Shown: positions 8,010 to 14,841 of the stretch, one piece after another
How positions within the stretch are numbered: the first letter of the stretch is position 1
How the letters are laid out: the number at the start of each line of letters is the position of its first letter
Source of the DNA: Lachnospiraceae bacterium UBA7054
GTDB lineage: Bacteria; Bacillota; Clostridia; Lachnospirales; Lachnospiraceae
Direction: 5' to 3'
NCBI GenBank assembly: GCA_002492725.1
Contig: DLAF01000049.1
Location: 1-21,001, forward strand
Length of the DNA stretch: 21,001 nt
Notes under the pieces: generated by a model
Database searches by the model: none
What the model was told of the DNA's origin: nothing
The model's input: only the letters and a program-made list of their open reading frames with translations
Program-made: the position numbers and the translations under genes

Positions 8010-8045
8010 TGCGCGGCAGGAGACTGTCTGTCGCGCAATTCTTCT
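8010..8045 (+). terminator. Terminator after the AGCS symporter
   Basis: TGCGCGGCAG (8010-8019) pairs with CTGTCGCGCA (8028-8037) over ten positions including one G-U, with an eight-base loop, followed by ATTCTTCT. The U-tract is weak but the stem is GC-rich and sits just after the stop codon. Confidence 0.68.
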
Positions 8046-8054
8046 AAAAATCCC

Positions 8055-8083
8055 TTGCAAATTGGAGCGGGATGTGGTATCAT
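8055..8083 (+). promoter_or_regulatory. Promoter of the tRNA operon
   Basis: TTGCAA (8055-8060), a 17-bp spacer and TATCAT (8078-8083), about 80 bp before tRNA-Glu and in the right orientation. The predicted start near 8090 puts two hairpins in the precursor leader. Confidence 0.6.
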
Positions 8084-8099
8084 AGCATTCGTTAAGGTG

Positions 8100-8148
8100 T
8101 AGTAAATGCCTGCGGCATTAACTACGCGAGCATCACTTCGTGAGCTCG
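8100..8148 (+). repeat. Two adjacent triloop hairpins in the tRNA leader
   Basis: Hairpin 1 (8100-8124): TAGT and AATGCC pair with GGCATT and ACTA around a TGC triloop, with one A-A mismatch. Hairpin 2 (8127-8148): CGAGC and TCAC pair with GTGA and GCTCG around a TTC triloop, with one bulged A. They are only two bases apart and lie between the promoter and tRNA-Glu. They could be precursor-processing structures or a copy of a palindromic intergenic repeat. No second copy exists in this window. Confidence 0.6.
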
Positions 8149-8162
8149 GTGGAGTATTCTCC

Positions 8163-8234
8163 GGCTCCATGGTCAAGCGGTTAAGACATCGCCCTTTCAC
8201 GGCGGTAACACGGGTTCGATTCCCGTTGGAGTCA
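8163..8234 (+). tRNA. tRNA-Glu (anticodon UUC)
   Basis: The cloverleaf can be folded by hand. Acceptor GGCTCCA (8163-8169) pairs with TGGAGTC (8227-8233), with one G-U, and the discriminator is A8234. Anticodon stem TCGCC/GGCGG encloses the loop CTTTCAC with TTC at 8196-8198. The T arm has GGTTCGATTCC. CCA is not encoded. Length is 72 nt. Confidence 0.95.
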
Positions 8235-8264
8235 TTGGTCATTTGACCTATGTTAATAGGATAT

Positions 8265-8336
8265 GGCGCAGTAGCCAAGCGGTAAGGCGTGGGTCTGCAA
8301 CACCCTGATGCACCGGTTCAAATCCGGTCTGCGCCT
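8265..8336 (+). tRNA. tRNA-Cys (anticodon GCA)
   Basis: Acceptor GGCGCAG (8265-8271) pairs with CTGCGCC (8329-8335), and the discriminator is U8336, as expected for tRNA-Cys. The anticodon loop CTGCAAC has GCA at 8297-8299, and the T loop GGTTCAAATCC is canonical. It lies 30 bp after tRNA-Glu with no promoter between them, so the two form one transcript. Confidence 0.95.
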
Positions 8337-8347
8337 CTTGTTGTGAG

Positions 8348-8393
8348 GTGGCTCAAGTCCTTGAAAATACTGGGATTGAGCCGCTTTCCTTTT
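8348..8393 (+). terminator. Terminator of the tRNA operon
   Basis: GTGGCTCAA (8348-8356) pairs with TTGAGCCGC at the 3' side (to 8384), with a loop of about 19 nt that can shorten by GTCC/GGG pairing. It is followed by TTTCCTTTT. It begins 12 nt after tRNA-Cys. Confidence 0.75.
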
Positions 8394-8438
8394 GCGAATT
8401 TGTGCATCGATTGCTCTGCATGAAACCTGAATACTTTA

Positions 8439-8464
8439 GTGCGAAAAGTTTTTATTCCTCAACG
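8439..8464 (+). repeat. 26-bp direct repeat, left copy
   Basis: This sequence, starting GTGCGAAAAGTTTTTATTCC and ending TCAACG, is repeated without mismatch at 9341-9366 in the same orientation. The two copies bracket one complete minus-strand transcription unit (promoter, gene, terminator). Flanking bases diverge on both sides apart from a loose TG-TG just after. Confidence 0.85.
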
Positions 8465-8535
8465 CTGATGCGCAATGTTCCGAATACAATGGCTCCTAGC
8501 ATATTCTGCTCTCCCGGGCACATAGGGAATGCGGA

Positions 8536-8577
8536 CAAAAATCAGGCCTTCCGTAACTTTCTTGTCACAGAAGGCCT
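8536..8577 (-). terminator. Terminator of the VapA-like gene
   Basis: AGGCCTTC (8544-8551) and GAAGGCCT (8570-8577) form a perfect 8-bp stem with an 18-nt loop. On the minus strand the stem is followed by GATTTTTG, a U-tract at about 8536-8543. It lies about 28 bp past the stop of the minus-strand gene at 8605. Confidence 0.78.
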
Positions 8578-8604
8578 GTCGTCTAAACATCCGTCAAAAC
8601 GGTA

Positions 8605-9096
8605 TTACTTCCTCTTCCATTTACAGGAATTGCCCATCTCAAATGCGCCCGCACCGGCCATCACACCGTCAAACTGTCCGATCGGCGTTCCGTTTCCTTT
8701 AAACCATGTAATCTGAAAGACCCCGCCCATGCTGGCAATGCCCTGTGCATGATATGCCTCGGCTTCTTTAAAAAAATAATCCCATCCGGAAGATTCATCT
8801 GAATATGCGTGATACATAACTCCACTGCATGAACCGCCGCCAATGCCCAGTCCCCATGCCTGCTCATCGAATTTCCACGGCAAATCCTTCGGTTCGCAGG
8901 TAATGGTAGACCAAATCACCGCACTGACTATGCTGGCAGACGCTTCGATTCCTCTTCCCGGCTCAGCCGCAAGCATTTCCATTTTGTCCAGAAGCTGCGT
9001 GAGGGATTTTTGATCCACTTTTCCTTCATACGCCGATAAAGTTGCTTTACGGCACGCCCCGTACACCTCTTTATTGCTCAGCAGTAAATTTGACAT
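8605..9096 (-). CDS. Hypothetical protein, possibly VapA/VapB-like beta-barrel family
   Basis: This is a 163-residue protein. The frame is open to 9177, but I chose the ATG at 9096 because AAGGAGG lies just before it and the strong promoter at 9149-9177 would sit inside the longer version. The N-terminal part (MSNLLLSNKEVYGACRKATL) looks helical and charged. The C-terminal 95 residues are rich in G, S, Y and W: GLGIGGGSCSGVMYHAYSD, then VFQITWFKGNGTPIGQFDG and AGAGAFEMG. The alternation of aromatic and small residues suggests a beta barrel. WF-G-G-PIGQF-G with a GAGAF end recalls the Rhodococcus VapA/VapB family, but this is from memory and unverified. No signal peptide or helix bundle is visible. 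It is a lone gene between 26-bp direct repeats. Function unknown. Confidence 0.7.
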   Translation of the reverse strand: MSNLLLSNKEVYGACRKATLSAYEGKVDQKSLTQLLDKMEMLAAEPGRGIEASASIVSAVIWSTITCEPKDLPWKFDEQAWGLGIGGGSCSGVMYHAYSDESSGWDYFFKEAEAYHAQGIASMGGVFQITWFKGNGTPIGQFDGVMAGAGAFEMGNSCKWKRK

Positions 9097-9148
9097 ATCT
9101 TTTCCTCCTTTTGTTATTATTTTTTGATTGCAATATGTAGTCATATAG

Positions 9149-9177
9149 ATAATAACATACTCATAAAAGGATGTCAA
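9149..9177 (-). promoter_or_regulatory. Promoter of the VapA-like gene
   Basis: On the minus strand, TTGACA (9172-9177), a 17-bp spacer and TATTAT (9149-9154). This near-consensus promoter lies about 50 bp upstream of the chosen start at 9096 and is one of the strongest in the window. Confidence 0.75.
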
Positions 9178-9569
9178 TCATTGTTTCATTTTGCTGGCGA
9201 TGAGGAATAAATTTTATCGTTTCTGTTTCCCAAACGCTGTTTCTTATTTTATAAAAGTTATTCCGGCGTTTCGGAAAGTTATCCACAGTCCTGTTCTTTT
9301 GCTTTTCTTTTTTCTCTTTTTCTCATTTGCATCATCCTACGTGCGAAAAGTTTTTATTCCTCAACGTTGTTGGAAAGTTAAGGGGGGTAACTTTGGGGTT
9401 AACCCTGTGATAAGCCGCTCTCAAACCTCCTTTTCTATTTTTACAGCTGAACTTTCCCCATATGCAACGGAAAGTAGCACAAAATAAGCGCATTGTATCC
9501 GCTTGTTGGTAGCGTGGCACCCCTTTTCCGATTATGATGACAGCATAAAAAAGGAAAGGCGGTTGCATC
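9178..9569. other. 392-bp gene-free region with repeated motifs
   Basis: I see no convincing gene here. It holds: a degenerate inverted match to the 26-bp repeat (TGAGGAATAAA at about 9202-9212); a perfect DnaA-box-like TTATCCACA (9279-9287); the right 26-bp repeat (9341-9366); GGAAAGTT at 9273-9280 and 9372-9379 and its reverse complement AACTTTCC at 9450-9457, with GGAAAGT again at 9469-9475, the last two forming a 7-bp inverted repeat; and a 10-bp palindrome GGGTTAACCC (9396-9405). A weak promoter for the ABC operon may lie at TTGGTA (9506-9511) with GATTAT (9530-9535), 18-bp spacing. Confidence 0.6.
9341..9366 (+). repeat. 26-bp direct repeat, right copy
   Basis: Identical in sequence and orientation to 8439-8464; the starts are 902 bp apart. 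It lies outside any gene, in the leader region of the ABC operon. Confidence 0.85.
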
Positions 9570-10331
9570 ATGAACAAACAGACGGTCATATCGGCAAAAC
9601 ATTTAAAAAAATCTTTTGGCAGTAAAGAAAATGTGCAGACGATTTATTCGGATCTGAACATTGACATTTATAAGGGGGACTTCACGGTCATCATGGGTTC
9701 GTCGGGCGCCGGGAAGTCTACCTTAATGTATTCCTTATCGGGAATGGATCAACCGGACGGCGGGCAGATTGATTTTGACGGTACGGATATTACGAAACTA
9801 AACAGCGATCAGTTAGCGGTTTTCAGACGGAAACAGTGCGGGTTCGTATTCCAGCAGATTTATCTGATCGAAAAGATGAGCCTTATGGATAACGTCATTA
9901 CGGCGGGAGTTCTTACGAGCAAAAACAAGGAGGACATCAAAAATCGGGCCAGACAGCTTTTTTCTTTGGTGAATATTCCGGAAAGTACATGGAAGAAAAC
10001 TTCCGCTCAGATTTCCGGCGGTGAGGCACAGAGGGCAGGCATCGTGAGAGCAGTGATCAACCAGCCAAACGTGCTTTTTGCGGATGAGCCGACGGGCGCG
10101 TTAAATTCAGCCAACGGAACGGCGGTACTCGATGTTTTCAGCTCGCTTCACGAGCAGGGGCAGAGCATTGTCATGGTGACACATGACAAAAAATCGGCTT
10201 TAAGGGGCAGCCGTATCCTTTATATCAAAGACGGAAAAATCTTCGGCGAGTGCAATTTAGGGAAATACGAACCGGATCGTGCAGAAAGAACAGAGGCTTT
10301 TGAAAAATTCATTGTGGAAATGGGGTGGTGA
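9570..10331 (+). CDS. ABC transporter ATP-binding protein (MacB/LolD/SalX type)
   Basis: This 253-residue cytoplasmic ATPase powers the FtsX-type permease encoded next to it. Walker A is GSSGAGKST at residues 43-51, the signature ISGGEAQ spans 148-154, Walker B VLFADE is at 168-173, and the H-loop His is H205 in MVTHD. The FADEPTGALNS stretch is typical of the MacB/LolD subgroup. A ribosome site GGAAAGGCGG precedes the ATG by about seven bases. Its stop TGA lies two bases before the preferred start of the permease, so they are coupled. Relatives export or dislodge antimicrobial peptides and lipoproteins; the substrate here is unknown. The operon also encodes an XRE regulator. Confidence 0.92.
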   Translation: MNKQTVISAKHLKKSFGSKENVQTIYSDLNIDIYKGDFTVIMGSSGAGKSTLMYSLSGMDQPDGGQIDFDGTDITKLNSDQLAVFRRKQCGFVFQQIYLIEKMSLMDNVITAGVLTSKNKEDIKNRARQLFSLVNIPESTWKKTSAQISGGEAQRAGIVRAVINQPNVLFADEPTGALNSANGTAVLDVFSSLHEQGQSIVMVTHDKKSALRGSRILYIKDGKIFGECNLGKYEPDRAERTEAFEKFIVEMGW

Positions 10332-10333
10332 GC

Positions 10334-12568
10334 ATGAATAAAACAAAAGCGCTTGTGTTGCATAATCTGAAGAAAGCAAAAGGGCAGTATCTGTCCTTTG
10401 CCTTGATCATCTGTTTGACGGCATTTATTATGAATATTGCGCTCGTACTGGCCTTTCAGACATTCGATGCCTATGACAGTCTCTTTTTAGAACTGGACAC
10501 GGCCGACATCAATGTTTTGATTCCGCAGTTTCAGGATGACGACGCAATCAGGAACGAACTTACTAAGATCGACGGGGTATCGGCGGTAGAAAAGCATAGC
10601 GGCATCTTTGTTTCGGCAACGGTTCGTGAATTTGCAGATTCTGATTTTGACATGAATACCGTATTTTATAATCTTGACGAGGCAAGGACGCTGAATCGGC
10701 TTACTGTTTCCGAATATCTGAAAAGGGAGAATGACACGGTTTATATACCGATGTTTATGAAGGAGCTGGGCGGTTTTCATGAAGGCGGCAGTATTACCTA
10801 TTCCATCGGGGATGCGGATTACACTTATGAAATCGGTGGGATCGTAACGGAAATGCAGTATGGTAATTATGGTACCGGACTCATAGGCGGGTATCTGCCG
10901 GCGGCAGCCTACGAGGAACTTGCGGATGCGCAAAGTGAACGTACCGTTGCAGAATATTCGATTAGAACTGAAGATACCGGAGAGCTGCTGCAAATCAAAA
11001 AGGATATCACCGAATGTTTAGGCAATCGAGGCATTACTGCGCTAAACATCAATGACAGGGCGGCGACCAGGCAGACCAGAACGATGGTCTGTACCCTGCT
11101 GATCATCATATTTTTAGCACTGGCGGCAATCATACTGGCGGTCAGTATTTTCTTAAGCAGTTTTCGGATTCGCAGTACGATTGAGGATGAACTGGTGCAG
11201 ATGGGCGTTTTGAAAGCGGTCGGTTATACCGGTACCATGATTATTTGCTCGGCCGTCCTGCCTTACATGCTGACAGGTTTTGTTTCTACGGTGCTTGGGG
11301 CATTTTTATCCTATACAGTATTATCCAATGTAGCGGCAATTCTGGCGGTTCAGTCAGGGTTTCTCTATACGCCTGCTTTTGATGTGGCAGCGCTGCTGAT
11401 TGTGGTAATCGTGCCGACGGCTGTGATACTTCTATTTGCCTATCTTTCTGCAAGAAAGATACACAGGCTGGAGCCAATCGATGCCATCAGAGGAATCGTC
11501 GGAAAGGGAAATACCGGGCAGAACTTATTGCTGTCTGCGCTGTCAATTGGTATCATGGTATTGTTATCCTTTGCGGGAACTCTCTTGTATAATGTAAGTA
11601 TGAAACCTGACAATTTTATGAATACGCTTTCCGAAGAATCTCCCTCCGTTATTTTTACGGTACAGCAGGATAAAATGGCGGAACTGAAAGAGCTTCTGCA
11701 GGACGATAGCCGTGTTTGCCTGGTTTTAGAATACGCTGCGGTATCTGTAAGTTATGAGGACGGAAGCCTTACTGCCTTTGTGTGTGAAGACTTTGGAAAG
11801 GTAACAAACGATATCTGCTATGAGGGGCGCAGCCCGGGGGATGAAAACGAAATCGCAATAGGGAATGCGCTTGCAAAGGATTATCCGCTTGGCAGCAGGA
11901 TAGAAATTACTTTTGCCGATTGCTCAAAAGATTATGTAGTAACCGGCTATATCCAGAGTGTTAATAATGGCGGCAAGGTGTGCCAGCTGACACAGGAAGG
12001 ATATGAAAAGATCGGTGAAAAGACGAGCACGGTGAATGTTTATCTGCAGGATGCAACTGCGGAAACGATGATCGCAGAGTATGAAGAGAAGCACGGGGAA
12101 CTGATCGCATCTTCCGTAAATTATGAACAGTTAAGTGAAAATGGCCGGAAAATGTATGCGGGCATTGTTTCCGCGGTGACGGTGGTCTTGTTTATCATCT
12201 CTGTGCTGATGGTGCTGCTTGTGCTGTATGTCATTATCCATTCCCTCATCAGCAGGCGCAGACAGGAGTTTGGCATCTATAAGGCAATCGGGTATACAAG
12301 CAGACAGCTGACCATCATGACAGTAAGCCGTTTCATCCCTGTCGTGGCGGTGTCCGCGGTTTTGTCGGCAGTTGCGGGGATTTGGTATCTTCCCGTGATC
12401 AATCAGACCATTTTCAGTCAAATCGGAGCGATGAAAAATCATTTTGAAGTATCGGTTGGGATACTGCTTTTATTTGCCGCTATTTTTACAGCAACGGCGT
12501 TTCTGATCAGTGTGCTTTTGGCAGCGCCGATCAAAAAAATTACCGTTTATTCCCTTTTAAAAGACTAG
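10334..12568 (+). CDS. FtsX-like permease of MacB/SalY-type ABC transporter
   Basis: This is a 744-residue membrane protein with two FtsX-type halves. The first helix is at about residues 17-40, followed by a large extracellular domain (about 41-250). Three helices follow near 251-280, 302-328 and 349-375, then a helix near 398-420. A second extracellular domain (about 421-606) precedes three last helices near 607-640, 667-690 and 705-735. Eight helices with two external domains is a duplicated-FtsX layout. ISRRRQEFGIYKAIGYTSRQ (about 636-655) is the cytoplasmic coupling motif, mirrored by EDELVQMGVLKAVGYTG in the first half. GTG at 10325 is in frame, but ATG at 10334 has GGGGTGG just upstream and is preferred. 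It pairs with the ATPase encoded immediately before it. Confidence 0.9.
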   Translation: MNKTKALVLHNLKKAKGQYLSFALIICLTAFIMNIALVLAFQTFDAYDSLFLELDTADINVLIPQFQDDDAIRNELTKIDGVSAVEKHSGIFVSATVREFADSDFDMNTVFYNLDEARTLNRLTVSEYLKRENDTVYIPMFMKELGGFHEGGSITYSIGDADYTYEIGGIVTEMQYGNYGTGLIGGYLPAAAYEELADAQSERTVAEYSIRTEDTGELLQIKKDITECLGNRGITALNINDRAATRQTRTMVCTLLIIIFLALAAIILAVSIFLSSFRIRSTIEDELVQMGVLKAVGYTGTMIICSAVLPYMLTGFVSTVLGAFLSYTVLSNVAAILAVQSGFLYTPAFDVAALLIVVIVPTAVILLFAYLSARKIHRLEPIDAIRGIVGKGNTGQNLLLSALSIGIMVLLSFAGTLLYNVSMKPDNFMNTLSEESPSVIFTVQQDKMAELKELLQDDSRVCLVLEYAAVSVSYEDGSLTAFVCEDFGKVTNDICYEGRSPGDENEIAIGNALAKDYPLGSRIEITFADCSKDYVVTGYIQSVNNGGKVCQLTQEGYEKIGEKTSTVNVYLQDATAETMIAEYEEKHGELIASSVNYEQLSENGRKMYAGIVSAVTVVLFIISVLMVLLVLYVIIHSLISRRRQEFGIYKAIGYTSRQLTIMTVSRFIPVVAVSAVLSAVAGIWYLPVINQTIFSQIGAMKNHFEVSVGILLLFAAIFTATAFLISVLLAAPIKKITVYSLLKD

Positions 12569-12581
12569 TAGGAGGTGCCTG

Positions 12582-13478
12582 ATGAATTTTTCAGAAAAAT
12601 TAAAAGAAATCAGAAGAAATGAGGGTTTGTCACAGGAGCAGCTGGCAGAGAAGATTGGCGTTTCCAGGCAGGCGATCACAAAATGGGAAACCGGGAAGGG
12701 ATTGCCGGATGTTGAAAATATGGTCATTATTGCGGAAATCTTTAAGACGACATTAGATGAATTGCTTCGGGATTCTGCCGCAACCGTTAGACAGGAAGAG
12801 GAGAAGTCTGTTTATAGCAGTGAGACTATCTATGACATTGACTGTGAGAAACATTTTGATATCAATATCGGGAATGCGTCCGCCATCATACTGTCTTCGG
12901 GAACGGATGAAAAACTGCATATCAGGCTGTCCTCTGATACCCTGGAGAATTTGGACACCATGTTTAAGATCAAGCTGGATGAAAAGAAAAACAGGCTGGA
13001 TGTAAACTGTCTTAATAAAAATAAGCTAAGCCGTTACGAAGTGGAAGATTCGTTGAAGATCGAGATTTTGCTGCCCGATCAGTATGCAGATCATTGTGAG
13101 ATAGGGGCTTGTGTGAAATGTCTCGAAATAAGGAATCTTCATCTGCGGCGCCTCGAATATGACGGAAGCGCGGAACAAATCCTGATTTTAAACAGCAGCG
13201 GCAGCCTGGAATTTACTGCCAAAACGGATTATGACATTGTGGTGGATCAGATTACGGGAAGATTGGATATCAATCAATGGAAGGCAAAAGCGATTGTCCA
13301 TATTCCCGAGAATCATATGGTTCCTGTCATCAATAAAGGACGAAAATGTGCGGTTTATTATGTGAAAGACGGAAAAGTAGCAGAGTGTGAAAAATCTGCC
13401 GATGATGAGAACGCGATTTGCGTTTCCGGGATAGGCTCGGAGCTGATTGTAGATTTGACGAAGAACGGCCCCTCGTGA
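12582..13478 (+). CDS. XRE-family transcriptional regulator with C-terminal beta-rich (DUF4097-like) domain
   Basis: This is a 298-residue protein. Residues 5-60 are a clear lambda-repressor-type helix-turn-helix: LKEIRRNEGLSQEQLAEKIG followed by VSRQAITKWETGKGLPDVE. After a charged linker, residues 86-298 consist of short beta-prone repeats (INIGNASAIILSSG, IRLSSDTLENL, ILILNSSGSLEF). This resembles the DUF4097-type beta-solenoid found in cell-envelope stress genes; that match is from memory. There is no transmembrane segment. AGGAGGTG at 12570-12577 precedes the ATG, and the gene begins 13 bp after the permease stop, so it is the third gene of the ABC operon. It probably regulates that operon, with the C-terminal domain a candidate for ligand or partner sensing. 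Confidence 0.83.
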   Translation: MNFSEKLKEIRRNEGLSQEQLAEKIGVSRQAITKWETGKGLPDVENMVIIAEIFKTTLDELLRDSAATVRQEEEKSVYSSETIYDIDCEKHFDINIGNASAIILSSGTDEKLHIRLSSDTLENLDTMFKIKLDEKKNRLDVNCLNKNKLSRYEVEDSLKIEILLPDQYADHCEIGACVKCLEIRNLHLRRLEYDGSAEQILILNSSGSLEFTAKTDYDIVVDQITGRLDINQWKAKAIVHIPENHMVPVINKGRKCAVYYVKDGKVAECEKSADDENAICVSGIGSELIVDLTKNGPS

Positions 13479-13511
13479 GACAGTTCGGGGCCGCTTCCTT
13501 CCTTCGTTTTT
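13466..13511 (+). terminator. Terminator at the end of the ABC-XRE operon
   Basis: CGGCCCC (13466-13472) pairs with GGGGCCG (13487-13493), with the stop codon in the loop, followed by a pyrimidine-rich CTTCCTTCCTTCGTTTTT. It separates this operon from the convergent minus-strand lipoprotein gene and may act in both directions. Confidence 0.72.
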
Positions 13512-13519
13512 GACTTACT

Positions 13520-14680
13520 TTAGCGCGGGGAAACTTTCTGGTCATCTACCAGGAAGGAATCCCCGTCCTCCACGATGCAGACCATCGTCTTTCCCGTGTT
13601 CAGCTCGATCTCATTTCCGGCGTCGTCATAGTATCTCGTTGCTCCGTAGTCTGAGGTCTTTTTCCAGTTTACATGAATGCCTTTTCCGTTTGTGAAAAAC
13701 CAGCCGTCCCTTGTGGTATCATGGCATTGGAAAGCGAGATACCCTTTATCGTCACGCACCTCGTGGTATGTATTTTGGATCAGCACATTCTTAAAGGTCA
13801 GCTGTTTTCCTGTCGCCAGATCCGTGTGCGGGCCGTCGGAGGCGCCTGCAAGATGCTGAAACCTCTCATAAAGGCCGGTATCACTGTTGTAAATAAAGTA
13901 GCAGTTGGTGACGGGATAGGTGGGTGACATATCGATTTTGTCTGCCGTGATCGCGTCGCTGTACTGGGAAAGATCGTTCGGTTCCTTTTCCGAAGCAAAG
14001 CGGTAATGCTGCTCGTCCGCGTAGCCGTCTCTCAATTTCAGGGCGTAACCGAGCCTGTCTATGTCCGTCATGATGCCGGCAGCGTCTACATAGGCGTTGT
14101 CGGTAGCGTTTTTTGCATCCTTTGCGCGCCAGAAGTTGCTGCTGGTCTTGCCGTCAATATCGTCGGTGCGGCTGATCACTTCGTCTATGTAGAAGGGGCC
14201 GCCAAAGTGAACATAGAGGGCATCCCATTCAAAGGCCCAGTACACATAATAGTCGCGGCAGCTTCTGACGTTGCCGAGCCTGTCTGCATTTTTCCAGTCC
14301 TGAATGATCCACATCAAACGCGTGATGCTTCCCTCCACATTACATTCATATACGACGTCAGCATTGGAAATGCCGTATTGGGAAGCGGTTTTTGTGTTGG
14401 GGGTCATGATTGCCAGGGGCCTTGTGTTGTTGACTTCCTCGGTCACCCATTCGTTGGTGATACGGCTTCTGACCATTCCTTCTTCGGGAGGAAGATTCTC
14501 TTCCGGTTCTTCCGGTGTTTCTTCCGGTTCCGGTTCTTCTTTAACATCGGGTATGTCTTCAATGCTCTGTTCCGCGACGGGGACTTCGGCCGTAACGGGC
14601 TTTTCTTCCTCCTTGCCGCAGGCGGAAAACAGGAGAGCGCAAGACATCGTGGCGAGAAGGAAAATTTGCAATTTCTTCAT
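13520..14680 (-). CDS. yerB: YerB-like lipoprotein, DUF3048 domain
   Basis: This is a 386-residue predicted lipoprotein. The N terminus MKKLQIFLLATMSCALLF leads to a lipobox FSAC with C21 as the lipidation site. A low-complexity acidic, proline-rich linker follows (about residues 22-63, PEPEETPEEPEE). The two DUF3048 halves follow: NEWVTEEVNNTRPLAIMTPN, then DVVYECNVEGSITRLMWIIQ, DRLGNVRSCRDYYVYWAFEW and later HLAGASDGPHTD, with a C-terminal region ending FLVDDQKVSPR. Bacillus YerB is the namesake; its function is not established. The frame is open to 14707, but ATG at 14680 has AGAGGT seven bases upstream and places the signal peptide at the N terminus, so I chose it. It is transcribed divergently from the AbrB-GT pair. 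Confidence 0.88.
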   Translation of the reverse strand: MKKLQIFLLATMSCALLFSACGKEEEKPVTAEVPVAEQSIEDIPDVKEEPEPEETPEEPEENLPPEEGMVRSRITNEWVTEEVNNTRPLAIMTPNTKTASQYGISNADVVYECNVEGSITRLMWIIQDWKNADRLGNVRSCRDYYVYWAFEWDALYVHFGGPFYIDEVISRTDDIDGKTSSNFWRAKDAKNATDNAYVDAAGIMTDIDRLGYALKLRDGYADEQHYRFASEKEPNDLSQYSDAITADKIDMSPTYPVTNCYFIYNSDTGLYERFQHLAGASDGPHTDLATGKQLTFKNVLIQNTYHEVRDDKGYLAFQCHDTTRDGWFFTNGKGIHVNWKKTSDYGATRYYDDAGNEIELNTGKTMVCIVEDGDSFLVDDQKVSPR

Positions 14681-14718
14681 TGTGAGTACCTCTTTTCTTT
14701 CTGTCATTAGTCTTGTCT

Positions 14719-14747
14719 AGTATAGCATAAGAGGCGGGGGGAGTCAC
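14719..14747 (-). promoter_or_regulatory. Promoter of the yerB-like gene
   Basis: On the minus strand, GTGACT (14742-14747), a 17-bp spacer and TATACT (14719-14724), with an extended-10 TG. The start codon at 14680 follows about 38 bp later. Confidence 0.6.
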
Positions 14748-14776
14748 TAGGAAAGATGGGAAAAGATAAATGGAGA

Positions 14777-14805
14777 TTGACATTTGAAAAACATAATAGT
14801 ATGAT
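14777..14805 (+). promoter_or_regulatory. Promoter of the AbrB-glycosyltransferase operon
   Basis: Near-perfect consensus: TTGACA (14777-14782), a 17-bp spacer and TATGAT (14800-14805). The -10 lies inside the left arm of an inverted repeat, so a bound repressor would block it directly. Confidence 0.78.
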
Positions 14806-14824
14806 TAGTTATACAAATCATACT
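14798..14824. promoter_or_regulatory. Candidate operator: perfect 9-bp inverted repeat over the -10 and start site
   Basis: AGTATGATT (14798-14806) and AATCATACT (14816-14824) are exact reverse complements separated by nine bases. The element covers the -10 box and the likely transcription start of the AbrB-GT operon and ends 18 bp before the regulator's ATG. Autorepression by the AbrB-family product is the simplest reading. It is not followed by a U-tract, so it is not a terminator. Confidence 0.68.
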
Positions 14825-14841
14825 TTCGGGGGTAAAAGAAA

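Noticed and set aside
9279..9287. Perfect DnaA-box match taken as a replication origin
   Set aside because: There is only one box, no AT-rich unwinding element with box clusters, and no dnaA, dnaN or rep gene nearby.
8265..9366. tRNA-Cys as integration site of a genomic island
   Set aside because: No part of the tRNA 3' end is duplicated and there is no integrase; the 26-bp repeat starts about 100 bp away. The cassette idea is kept separately on the direct repeats alone.
9191..9487. Plus-strand open frame of 98 codons in the region upstream of the ABC operon
   Set aside because: No ribosome site, low-complexity phenylalanine-rich translation from a T-rich tract, and it contains the 26-bp repeat; not a believable gene.
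10487..10993. Minus-strand open frame of 168 codons within the FtsX permease gene
   Set aside because: A shadow frame with no ribosome site; the plus-strand protein is fully supported.
14006..14710. Plus-strand open frame of 234 codons antisense to the yerB-like gene
   Set aside because: It mirrors the codon structure of a well-supported gene on the other strand and has no ribosome site or recognisable domain.
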